Below are positions 14,813 through 22,373 of a stretch of 64,000 nucleotides of DNA, piece after piece. Location of the stretch: contig CAMTWO010000035.1 of the NCBI GenBank assembly GCA_947085405.1, positions 34,654-98,653 on the forward strand, given 5' to 3'. The number at the start of each line of letters is the position of its first letter. Position 1 is the stretch's first letter. The position numbers and the translations under genes are program-made. The stretch comes from JASEGV01 sp947085405 (GTDB taxonomy: Bacteria > Bacteroidota > Ignavibacteria > UBA10030 > BY39). Below the pieces are notes generated by a model, which was not told the DNA's origin, did not search any database, and saw only the letters and a list, made by a program, of their open reading frames with translations.

Positions 14813-14835
14813 TCTACGACCTACGGTCTCGTAGA
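14813..14835 (+). repeat. Inverted repeat upstream of the deoxynucleoside kinase gene
   Basis: TCTACGA (14813-14819) and TCGTAGA (14829-14835) pair perfectly; flanking CTAAT/ATTAG can lengthen the stem with a bulge. It may end transcription between the two divergent units or act as an operator; neither can be decided. Confidence 0.45.
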
Positions 14836-14868
14836 GATTAGTCGTAGACAAACCAAATATTTTCCCTT

Positions 14869-15501
14869 ATGAAAACAAAAATCTTTGCAGCGGTAGCTGG
14901 TAATATCGGATCGGGCAAATCGTCGTTAACACGACTTCTTGCAAAAGAATACGAATGGGATGCTTATTATGAATCGGTTGATGATAATCCGTATTTGAGC
15001 GATTTTTATGGCGATATGGGACGTTGGTCGTTTAATCTGCAAGTTTATTTTTTATCGAAACGTTTCCGCGACCATAAATCTATTGTTGAAGGGGATAAAT
15101 CGGTAATACAGGACAGATCGATTTACGAGGACGCTGAGATATTTGCAAAAAATCTGAACAAAATAGGGAAGATGGACGACCGCGATTACAAAAATTATGT
15201 TGAGCTTTATAAAGTGATGATGGAATATCTTCAACCGCCCGGTTTACTGATTTATCTTGAAGCAAAAATAGAAACTTTACTTGAGCAAATCGCAAAACGA
15301 GGTCGCGAGTACGAACAAAGTATTCCTCGCGCATATTTAGAACAATTAGATGAGAACTACAAAGAATGGATAGGTAACTACAAACTCGGTCCGCTGCTGG
15401 TGATCCCATCGGACGAAGTGGATTTCGTGCACGAGAAGGGAGATTTTAATCGTGTGCTAATGTTGATACAAGCTAAGCTGATGGATTTAGGATATATTTA
15501 A
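14869..15501 (+). CDS. Deoxynucleoside kinase (dGK/dAK/dCK family)
   Basis: This 210-residue cytoplasmic kinase phosphorylates deoxynucleosides for salvage. It has a P-loop GNIGSGKS at residues 11-18, the DRS motif at 82-84 in IQDRSIYEDAEIF, and the late lid segment IAKRGREYEQSIPRAYLEQL typical of the family. Base specificity cannot be told. It is alone on the + strand, with a clear terminator directly at its stop codon. Confidence 0.92.
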   Translation: MKTKIFAAVAGNIGSGKSSLTRLLAKEYEWDAYYESVDDNPYLSDFYGDMGRWSFNLQVYFLSKRFRDHKSIVEGDKSVIQDRSIYEDAEIFAKNLNKIGKMDDRDYKNYVELYKVMMEYLQPPGLLIYLEAKIETLLEQIAKRGREYEQSIPRAYLEQLDENYKEWIGNYKLGPLLVIPSDEVDFVHEKGDFNRVLMLIQAKLMDLGYI

Positions 15502-15528
15502 CCCGAAAAATGCAATTTTCGGGTTTTG
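15501..15528 (+). terminator. Rho-independent terminator of the deoxynucleoside kinase gene
   Basis: ACCCGAAAA (15501-15509) pairs with TTTTCGGGT (15516-15524) and a T-run follows. It begins at the last base of the stop codon. Confidence 0.8.
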
Positions 15529-15583
15529 ACATCCGTGTAATATTGACACCTCGTACACAATAAATGATCTCAACAAAGCCGGC

Positions 15584-17299
15584 TCATTTCAGTAACAGAA
15601 GTTTCTTTGTTTCTGTAAAAGTATCAGTCTGTAAACGATAAAAGTAAACGCCACTTGGGAATCCACCCGCATTCCAATTCACTTTATACACACCGGGTTG
15701 TTTTACTTCATTCACCAGAGTGGCTACTTCCCGACTCAACATATCAAACACTTTAAGAATTGTCAATTGACAATTAACAATTGAAAATTGAAAATTAGTT
15801 ACAGGGTTAAACGGGTTGGGATAGTTTTGATAAAGCTCAAATTTATCCGGCATCGATGCGGATGTTTTTACGTCCGTTATTGTTCCATTCGCATTTAGCC
15901 GTTGAGCATAAATATCTAAATTAGCACCTCCACGATGATCACGCCAGGTAAGTATCGCACCACCACCATCAATAGGAAGGATATTTGGAAATGATTGTCC
16001 ATTAGTTGCCGTACTTACCGGAACGCCGTTTGTCGTCCAAAGGATATTGCCCGATGTATCCACCCGTTGAGCGTAAATATCGTACAGGTAGTAGTCCGGA
16101 TAATCGGCTGTTTCAGATGTCCTGTTGCAATGCCAGGTCATTATTGCACCGCCATTAGCATCGTTGATCATTTCAGGCATAGAGCGAGCCCACTTACGAG
16201 AACATATTGGAACACCGAGTGTGTCCCACAGAACCGTCCCATTGTTACTGACACGCTGCGTCATTATGTGATTGTCGTGAGATGAGATATAGATTGAATA
16301 GCCAAAAATGAGACCATTTGAGCCGTCCACAATAAAATTAGCATATTCGGATAAATCCTGGATTTCGCTCGTCAGACGCTTACCATTCGTAATCCACTGG
16401 TTCACACCTGAAGCGTTCAAGTGCTGCCCATAGAATTTTCGATTATAGAGATATGTCCCCCTACTATCAGTCCAGATAATAAAGACACCGCCTTTTTTAT
16501 CGGGTTGTGCTGTAGGAGCTGCTGAAGAGGTTGTAAGATTAGCAATCGCGATCCCTGCCGTAGCCCATCTCTTTGTACCTGCGGCATTTATGCGTTGAGC
16601 AAAAAGATTTGTTGTTGCATCAGCGCGCTTATGAGTCCAGATAATTATTGCACCGGCTGAATCATCACTTACCATACACGATGGAAATTGCTGGCTTGCG
16701 GCGGTTGCTATCGCCACTCCAGTTGAAGTCCACATGATATTTCCCGAAGAGTCAACACGCTGCGCATAAACATCGCAAGCATCCACACCGCTACGATCAT
16801 CTCTCCAAGCGATGATGGCTCCGCTGGAACCATCGGTGGTAATTATAGTTGTATATGCCAATCCGGCTTTTACGGCTACACCGTTCGTCGTCCAGAGAAC
16901 TTGTCCATCTGCATTGATGCGCTGGGCGTAGATGTTTCCACTTAACAAACCGGTTCGACGGTCATCCCAAACTATAATTGCTCCGCCCTTACCGTCGGAA
17001 ATAATTTTTGGAGTCAATTGTTCGTACATAGTGGTACAAAGAGCAACCCCGTTCGTATTCCATCGAACATATCCACTTTTATCTATGCGTTGCGCGTAAA
17101 TATCACCCACATCCGTTCGTTTATCCTTCCATGCAATAATGGCTCCATTGTCGCCATCACTGCATAAAACCTGGTCTCTCTGATCATTAGTAAAAGTACA
17201 AATAGCATTGTTTACCGCAGGGTTGGACGACCATTGTGCAAATCCGATGTTTGAAATAACGAACAGTAGAATAAATATAGAATACTTATAAAGTTTCAT
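15584..17299 (-). CDS. Secreted beta-propeller-like repeat protein with T9SS sorting domain
   Basis: This 571-residue protein has a signal peptide (KLYKYSIFILLFVISNIGFA). About eight repeats of some 55 residues follow, with the form GAIIAWxDxRxxxxDIYAQRIDxSGxxxWxTNGV. The C-terminus is a type A sorting domain beginning FELYQNYPNPFNP and ending KKLLLLK, which sends proteins through the type IX system to the surface. The function of the repeats is unknown. The sorting domain contains the odd stretch FQFSIVNCQLTILK, encoded by a palindromic A/T-rich insert (15759-15774), where relatives have a beta strand. Confidence 0.85.
   Translation of the reverse strand: MKLYKYSIFILLFVISNIGFAQWSSNPAVNNAICTFTNDQRDQVLCSDGDNGAIIAWKDKRTDVGDIYAQRIDKSGYVRWNTNGVALCTTMYEQLTPKIISDGKGGAIIVWDDRRTGLLSGNIYAQRINADGQVLWTTNGVAVKAGLAYTTIITTDGSSGAIIAWRDDRSGVDACDVYAQRVDSSGNIMWTSTGVAIATAASQQFPSCMVSDDSAGAIIIWTHKRADATTNLFAQRINAAGTKRWATAGIAIANLTTSSAAPTAQPDKKGGVFIIWTDSRGTYLYNRKFYGQHLNASGVNQWITNGKRLTSEIQDLSEYANFIVDGSNGLIFGYSIYISSHDNHIMTQRVSNNGTVLWDTLGVPICSRKWARSMPEMINDANGGAIMTWHCNRTSETADYPDYYLYDIYAQRVDTSGNILWTTNGVPVSTATNGQSFPNILPIDGGGAILTWRDHRGGANLDIYAQRLNANGTITDVKTSASMPDKFELYQNYPNPFNPVTNFQFSIVNCQLTILKVFDMLSREVATLVNEVKQPGVYKVNWNAGGFPSGVYFYRLQTDTFTETKKLLLLK
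15759..15774. repeat. Palindrome inside the T9SS sorting domain coding sequence
   Basis: ATTGTCAATTGACAAT is a perfect 16-base palindrome, flanked by more CAATTG/AATTG units up to about 15800. It looks like a low-complexity dispersed repeat that inserted in frame. Confidence 0.6.
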
Positions 17300-17615
17300 A
17301 AATCCTCCATAATTAATAAATGTGAATAGCTTGAGCCCCCAAAATTACGCAGGGGGTGTTATTGTAATGTTGTATCGATCTCTATTCGGTGGTGTGATTA
17401 AACATGGTGTTGATGAGATTCTAAGAATCCTGATGCTACCGTAGAAGGAAGTTTTTATTTTTTATCGTTAGGTAAATAATCCTATGTGCAACTTACCCTT
17501 CCCCATGATGCCCATCGAATAATTTCTTATATTTTTCAAAAACAAAGAACTTGAAAAAACTTGATATTCTACAATCGAATATAAATAAATTAATAGATTA
17601 TACCAACAATCATCA
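17300..17615. other. 316-base gap between secreted protein and anti-sigma genes
   Basis: Both flanking genes are on the minus strand. The gap holds the secreted protein's leader, with AGGA before its ATG, and a weak CCCCC/GGGGG hairpin near 17335-17357. No convincing gene was found; a + strand open frame at 17551-17892 is antisense to the anti-sigma gene. Confidence 0.5.
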
Positions 17616-18062
17616 CTATTTATTTTCGGTGAACGCTTTATCCTTTTTCCTCAGTTTCATAACAACTTCACTTCCGGTTGCACTACGTTTAAATTGTACG
17701 CTATCCATAAATTGTTGTATTAAAAATATACCTCTCCCGTTCTCACGTAATAAATTTTTTTCGTCTAACGGGTCGGGAATATTTTTAAGATTTATTCCTC
17801 TCCCTTCGTCGCAAACATGTATCTCAATGGCTGTGGATGTTGCAGCGGCACTAATTTCAACAAACTTCTTCGGGTCTCTCAAATTGCCGTGAGTAATACT
17901 GTTGTTTACTGCTTCGGTTGTAGCAACAAGCAAATTGTGAAATTGAATTTCTTCAAATTGTATATTCCGGTTCACTTTTTTTAAAAATGGCTCTACTTTT
18001 GAAATTTCTTTCGGAGTGCTTTTCAAAATTAATTTAAAATATTTTTTTTCAGCTTTTGCCAT
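17616..18062 (-). CDS. RsbW-type anti-sigma factor / serine-protein kinase
   Basis: This 148-residue GHKL ATPase would phosphorylate an anti-anti-sigma protein or bind a sigma factor. The N-box is TTEAVNNSITHGN (about 48-60), G1 is CDEGRGI (84-90) and G2 is ENGRGIFLIQQFMD (107-120). It has no extra domains. It is the last gene of a four-gene minus-strand run and starts one base after the outer-membrane protein stop. No STAS antagonist or sigma gene is next to it, so its partner must be elsewhere. Confidence 0.88.
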   Translation of the reverse strand: MAKAEKKYFKLILKSTPKEISKVEPFLKKVNRNIQFEEIQFHNLLVATTEAVNNSITHGNLRDPKKFVEISAAATSTAIEIHVCDEGRGINLKNIPDPLDEKNLLRENGRGIFLIQQFMDSVQFKRSATGSEVVMKLRKKDKAFTENK

Positions 18063-18063
18063 T

Positions 18064-19947
18064 TTATAAAAGTGTTTTTATGCTCATTGTTAAGTTCGTA
18101 GAATATCGAGGTTGCGTGTTTGTATATTCGATTCGCTCGTGCCAACCTTTTACGATAAGTTCAATTTTCGGTCTGAAGAAAAATGTTATAAGTGCAACCG
18201 GTCCGATACTTTGCAAATGAGTTTCTATCTGTCTCGTTTTACCGACGTAACCGAAACGTTTTTGACTAAAGTAACGAATGCCTGATGAAAAAAGCAAATC
18301 AGTCGTTGCTTTGTAAAATGCTTGCAGCATGTAAGTCTGATCCTCGAAATAATTTATCGGTCGCCCTTTAAATGCTTTCCAGTTTAATACACCTCTTTCA
18401 TACAAACTTATGTAACTGAACCAATCGAAACCAACTCGTGGAGTTATCGAAATTCTTGTTGAATCTATGAATGAGAACTGCCTGAACGAGAAGCTCTTCA
18501 CCGGAACTTGTAAATCCTTGAAATCGTAAACCGTGTAATTCGCTAAAACTTCGAATGTATTTGTCGTAGAAAAAGATTTCGTCGGAATGTATTGGATGCG
18601 GGGGGAGAGGCGTAAAATTCTGTTCCAATTATTGTTGGCGCTCCGTGTACCTAACAAGTAAACTGTGTGAGATAAATTAGCATCGACGGCTATTTGGGCA
18701 AACAGATAGCGGTTAATGTTATGATAGGTTGTGAGATTATAAGCCATCCACAACTCGTCGCGGTCGTCGTCGTTGAGTTTGCTTGGTGTATCGTAACGCA
18801 GTATGCTGCTTGAACCTGTTAATGAAATTCTGTCGGAGTTGGTTAAATTAATTCCTACGTTTGCAGTGAGCGTCGAACGGCGTGAATAATTATTTTTTTT
18901 ATCCTCATCACGTTTGCGTAAATCGAAAGCCGATTGAGAAACTTGGTCATCCTTTTTTATCGCATGAGTAACATCCCGTTCTCCATAAAATATTTGAACC
19001 AAACCGTTCAAAGAGTTACTTGGCTGAAAGGCAAGCTGAGCAGCGCCCTCGATTCTAAAATCATCAATGATGTTATCGAAATAGCGTCCGGCTACCGGCT
19101 TGTATTTTATAGATTTTTGTATATTTCGCACGAGAACTAAACCGTTTGCCGAGAATAAAAACCGGCTGCTGATGTTGTAATCGAGAGTATCCTGCACTAA
19201 ATAAAAAATTTCAGTCCGTTTCTCAATATTGTTAGCGGTATTAAATTTCCATTGAACTGCAGTATCGGCAGCAAAGTAAAAATCGCGTTGATAATTTTTG
19301 TAAGTAATGTTTAAAACGTTGCGGGTCTTTTCAAAAAATATTTTATCTAACCTTAACATCAGGTTTTGTGTTTCTAAATATCGCGGGTCTAACCGGTCAA
19401 CCTGATACACTCCATTCAGAAAAGTATTGAACCCACCCAATTGCAAATCAACAGTTTTTGCACTTAAGAGATATGAAACGCCTGCATCCTGTTCAGTAAT
19501 TTGCCGGTCGATACGGAATCCAACCATCGGCTCAAAGAGGAATTTCGAAAAAGGTGCATATTCAAAACCGCCGTGAACCAAATGCGAGGCAATGCTGCTG
19601 ATGCCGATTCCCTGATTATCGGAAATCACTAATGATGAAATTTTCAAAGATGTTTTAAGAGGAGACGAAATTTTATATTTAGTTGAAAAATCGACCGACT
19701 GCTCATCGCGGATGATGTTTTTGTGAGTTTTGATAAGAGAAGATTTGAAGCGTTCATCAAATTGAAAATCGAAACCCGCAAAACTTGATTTGTAAAAAAT
19801 ATTCGCATCCCACCGGTGCGTGTTGATGTTTTTATCATAACCCATCGACAGATTGTTCATAGTTGATGTTGAAGTATCTGTTTGTCCGTTAGTGTTCCAC
19901 ATTAAGAAGCCGGTGGCAATAATAAATGTAAAAAACCGATAACTCAT
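18064..19947 (-). CDS. Predicted outer-membrane beta-barrel protein, unknown function
   Basis: This protein of about 627 residues begins with a signal peptide (SYRFFTFIIATGFLMWNTNGQ). Most of the chain alternates polar and aromatic residues in strands, for example RLDKIFFEKTRNVLNITYKNYQRDFYFAAD and IELIVKGWHERIEYT, as in a large outer-membrane barrel. There is no TonB-box plug domain that I can recognise. The ATG at 19947 shares one base with the SDR stop (TGATG), so it is chosen over a TTG one codon upstream. It is not assigned to a family. Its tight coupling to the anti-sigma gene suggests an envelope-related operon. Confidence 0.75.
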   Translation of the reverse strand: MSYRFFTFIIATGFLMWNTNGQTDTSTSTMNNLSMGYDKNINTHRWDANIFYKSSFAGFDFQFDERFKSSLIKTHKNIIRDEQSVDFSTKYKISSPLKTSLKISSLVISDNQGIGISSIASHLVHGGFEYAPFSKFLFEPMVGFRIDRQITEQDAGVSYLLSAKTVDLQLGGFNTFLNGVYQVDRLDPRYLETQNLMLRLDKIFFEKTRNVLNITYKNYQRDFYFAADTAVQWKFNTANNIEKRTEIFYLVQDTLDYNISSRFLFSANGLVLVRNIQKSIKYKPVAGRYFDNIIDDFRIEGAAQLAFQPSNSLNGLVQIFYGERDVTHAIKKDDQVSQSAFDLRKRDEDKKNNYSRRSTLTANVGINLTNSDRISLTGSSSILRYDTPSKLNDDDRDELWMAYNLTTYHNINRYLFAQIAVDANLSHTVYLLGTRSANNNWNRILRLSPRIQYIPTKSFSTTNTFEVLANYTVYDFKDLQVPVKSFSFRQFSFIDSTRISITPRVGFDWFSYISLYERGVLNWKAFKGRPINYFEDQTYMLQAFYKATTDLLFSSGIRYFSQKRFGYVGKTRQIETHLQSIGPVALITFFFRPKIELIVKGWHERIEYTNTQPRYSTNLTMSIKTLL

Positions 19948-20738
19948 CAAGCTGTTCCGCGTGTAGTTCCACCATCGACGTTTATCGAAATACCTGAAAT
20001 AAAATTAGCCGCCTCGGATGCTAAAAAAACTACTGCGGATGCAACTTCTTCAGAACGGACGAGTCTTCCGAATGGATTATCAGATTTTAGCATTTGCCGC
20101 ATCTCATCGGGAGTTACGTTTTGTAAGGAAGCCAATGTTCCGATGGTTTGTTCAGTGAGAGGAGTTTCGGTAGTCCCAGGGTTAACCGCATTAACGGTGA
20201 TATTATCTTTAGCCAATTCTAACGCCAATGATTTTGTAAAATTAAGAAGCGCTCCGTTAGTGATACCGGGAAGCATAAGAGTTGGCTTCGGCTCTTTGCC
20301 AGCTGTGCCAATTACATTAATAATTCTTCCGCCACCTTGCTGTCGCATAAATGGAATTACTTCGCGTGCAAAACGGATATAACCTAATAATTTTAAATTG
20401 ATGTGGGCTTCAAAAATTTCGTCGGTAATTTCAAAAATCCCTCCGATGTGAGCACCGCCGGCATTGTTCACTAAAATATCGACACGCTTGTATTTTGAGA
20501 TTGCCTTGGTAACAACCCGCTTGATGTCGTTTGTTCTTGTGAGATTTGCTTTAACAAAAGTTACTTCAGTATGGAAGCGGTCTTTAATTTCAGTTTCTGT
20601 TTGCTGCAATTGTTCTTCGGTTCGGGCGCATAAAATAAGCCGCACTCCTTCGTTTGCGAGTGCGAGTGCGATAGCTTTACCGATTCCTTGTGTTGCACCT
20701 GTAACGATTGCAGTTTTTCCGTTTAAACCTGTATTCAT
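19947..20738 (-). CDS. Short-chain dehydrogenase/reductase, atypical active site
   Basis: This 263-residue Rossmann protein has the cofactor motif TGATQGIG (13-20), the NNAGG motif, and the C-terminal ISINVDGGTTRG of classical SDRs, so NAD(P) binding is expected. The catalytic YxxxK is not where it should be. The region after GRIINVIGTAG reads MLPGITNGALLNFTKSLA, with Pro and Asn at the Tyr and Lys positions of the usual YSASKAAL. It may belong to a divergent SDR group or have lost reductase activity. It starts five bases after the beta-CASP gene and overlaps the next gene by one base. Confidence 0.85.
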   Translation of the reverse strand: MNTGLNGKTAIVTGATQGIGKAIALALANEGVRLILCARTEEQLQQTETEIKDRFHTEVTFVKANLTRTNDIKRVVTKAISKYKRVDILVNNAGGAHIGGIFEITDEIFEAHINLKLLGYIRFAREVIPFMRQQGGGRIINVIGTAGKEPKPTLMLPGITNGALLNFTKSLALELAKDNITVNAVNPGTTETPLTEQTIGTLASLQNVTPDEMRQMLKSDNPFGRLVRSEEVASAVVFLASEAANFISGISINVDGGTTRGTA

Positions 20739-20743
20739 AGATT

Positions 20744-22138
20744 TTATTGAAGATTAAAAATTTCACCCTGTTTAGGGATTACCGATTTATATCCCTTTGC
20801 GGCTATCTGTTGTTTTAAAATTTCTGACCGTTCAAGTTCGCCGTGAACAATAAATATATTTTCCATAATCGTTGAATCGAATTGAGAAATATATTTTACT
20901 AACTCGTTCCCGTCGGCATGAGCGCTGAACGATTCGAGGACGACAACCTCGGCACGCAGTTTATAAAATTTTTCGAATATTCTGACTTCTGGATTTTTAT
21001 CTACAATTTTTCTACCCAATGTATGTTCGGCAGTATAGCCGACTATAAGAATTGTGTTGCGAGAGTCCTCGATATTATTTGCAAGGTGGTGAAGTATGCG
21101 TCCTGCCTCGCACATACCTGACGCAGATATTATAACGTAAGTTCCTTCTTTTTCATTTAAAGCTTTCGAGTCATCAGTAGATTGTATATAACGGATTTGA
21201 TTGAAGCCAAACGGGTCGTGATGTTTGAGGAGATGTGCTGCTGTTTCCTTATCAAAACATTCAGGATGTAAGCGATAAATTTCAGTTACGTTTGTTGCCA
21301 ACGGGCTATCGACGAATACCGGAATTTTCGGAAGCCTGCCTGCTTCAGATAAACGAAAAAGTGAGTAAACCACATCTTGAGTTCTTCCAACACTGAAAGC
21401 CGGTATAATAATTTTACCGCCGCGTTGCAATGTCCGCTTGATAACAGCTTCGAGTTGATTATCCATTTCAGTCGGGGGATGATGGGCGACTCCGCCATAA
21501 GTGCTCTCGCTTATTAAGTAATTGGTGTCGCCCATGAATTCAGGATCGCGGATTATTGGCAAATTCCATCTTCCGATGTCGCCGCTGAAACCGAGCGTTT
21601 TAGTTTTGCCGTTTTCCGAAATTGTTAAACGAATTCCCGCCGACCCTAAAATGTGTCCGGCATCGAAAAACTTTGCCTTCACTCCTTCACAAACCTGAAA
21701 TTCGCGACGGTACGGAAAACCCTGAAAATATCCGAGTGTCTCTAAAACATCTTGCGGAGTATAAAGAGGCTCAACTCGAGGTTCATTGTTTTTCCTTGCT
21801 TTCTTATTTAAATACTCAGCATCCTTTTCCTGTATAAACGAGCTGTCCATCAGCATAGCGCTGCACAAATCGCGAGTAGCGGATGTTGAGTAAATTGTGC
21901 CGTTAAAACCGTTTCTGACAAGGGTTGGAAGATTTCCGCTGTGGTCGATATGTGCGTGCGATAAAATTACAGCATCAATTGTTTGCGGGTCGAAAGGGAA
22001 ATTGCGGTTGCGTTCGTTCGCCTCGCTCCGTTTACCTTGATATAATCCACAGTCGAGGAGTATTTTCTTTCCGTTAATATGTAAAAGATGCATGGAACCT
22101 GTTACAGTTTGTGCTGCACCAAAAAATTCAATTTTCAT
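20744..22138 (-). CDS. Metallo-beta-lactamase/beta-CASP RNA-processing exonuclease-like protein
   Basis: This protein belongs to the CPSF73-like MBL RNA-specificity group, zinc nucleases acting on RNA. Metal ligands are in SHAHIDHSG (60-68) and in the FDAGHILGSAG and GFSGDIGRW segments. The beta-CASP motifs include PAFSVGRTQDV, SASGMCEAGRI and SFSAHADGNELVKY, and IVHGELE lies near the end. The ATG at 22138 (MKIEFFGAAQTVTGS) matches the family start; an in-frame start at 22162 would add eight residues. It heads the operon with the SDR, the barrel protein and the anti-sigma factor. Confidence 0.9.
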   Translation of the reverse strand: MKIEFFGAAQTVTGSMHLLHINGKKILLDCGLYQGKRSEANERNRNFPFDPQTIDAVILSHAHIDHSGNLPTLVRNGFNGTIYSTSATRDLCSAMLMDSSFIQEKDAEYLNKKARKNNEPRVEPLYTPQDVLETLGYFQGFPYRREFQVCEGVKAKFFDAGHILGSAGIRLTISENGKTKTLGFSGDIGRWNLPIIRDPEFMGDTNYLISESTYGGVAHHPPTEMDNQLEAVIKRTLQRGGKIIIPAFSVGRTQDVVYSLFRLSEAGRLPKIPVFVDSPLATNVTEIYRLHPECFDKETAAHLLKHHDPFGFNQIRYIQSTDDSKALNEKEGTYVIISASGMCEAGRILHHLANNIEDSRNTILIVGYTAEHTLGRKIVDKNPEVRIFEKFYKLRAEVVVLESFSAHADGNELVKYISQFDSTIMENIFIVHGELERSEILKQQIAAKGYKSVIPKQGEIFNLQ

Positions 22139-22143
22139 AGAGT

Positions 22144-22172
22144 TTGATTTTTCTAAAGGCAATCCTTATATT
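22144..22172 (+). promoter_or_regulatory. Sigma70-like promoter of the small membrane protein gene
   Basis: TTGATT (22144-22149), 17 bases, TATATT (22167-22172), 39 bases before the ATG at 22212. It is divergent from the beta-CASP gene. Confidence 0.5.
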
Positions 22173-22211
22173 GATTCAGAAACTAAAATCTCAATTAATT
22201 ATTTTTTATTT

Positions 22212-22370
22212 ATGGATGAAGATAAAAATCTTTTCAACGTATTAAAGTGGATCGGAATAGCAGCTCTCGTTGCCATACCTATTTATTTCATTTCTAAACA
22301 CATATTAGAAGAAGAACAGCAAGTCGAAGATTTCGACGACGAAAACATATTCGCCGAAGAACTTCAGTAA
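22212..22370 (+). CDS. Small single-span membrane protein
   Basis: This 52-residue protein has an N-terminal DEDKNLFNVLKW, one hydrophobic span (IGIAALVAIPIYFISKHIL) and an acidic tail (EEEQQVEDFDDENIFAEELQ). No family is recognised. The ATG at 22212 is preferred to an in-frame start at 22092, because the longer form would overlap the divergent beta-CASP gene and a promoter lies between. It ends three bases before the convergent PBP1A gene. Its composition, promoter and intact frame make it a likely real gene. Confidence 0.6.
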   Translation: MDEDKNLFNVLKWIGIAALVAIPIYFISKHILEEEQQVEDFDDENIFAEELQ

Positions 22371-22373
22371 AAA

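Noticed and set aside
15584..17299. Regularly spaced repeats, checked as a possible CRISPR array
   Set aside because: They are 55-residue protein repeats with diverged DNA, in one open frame.
22092..22211. Longer start for the small membrane protein
   Set aside because: The extension is antisense to the beta-CASP start and lies upstream of the promoter.
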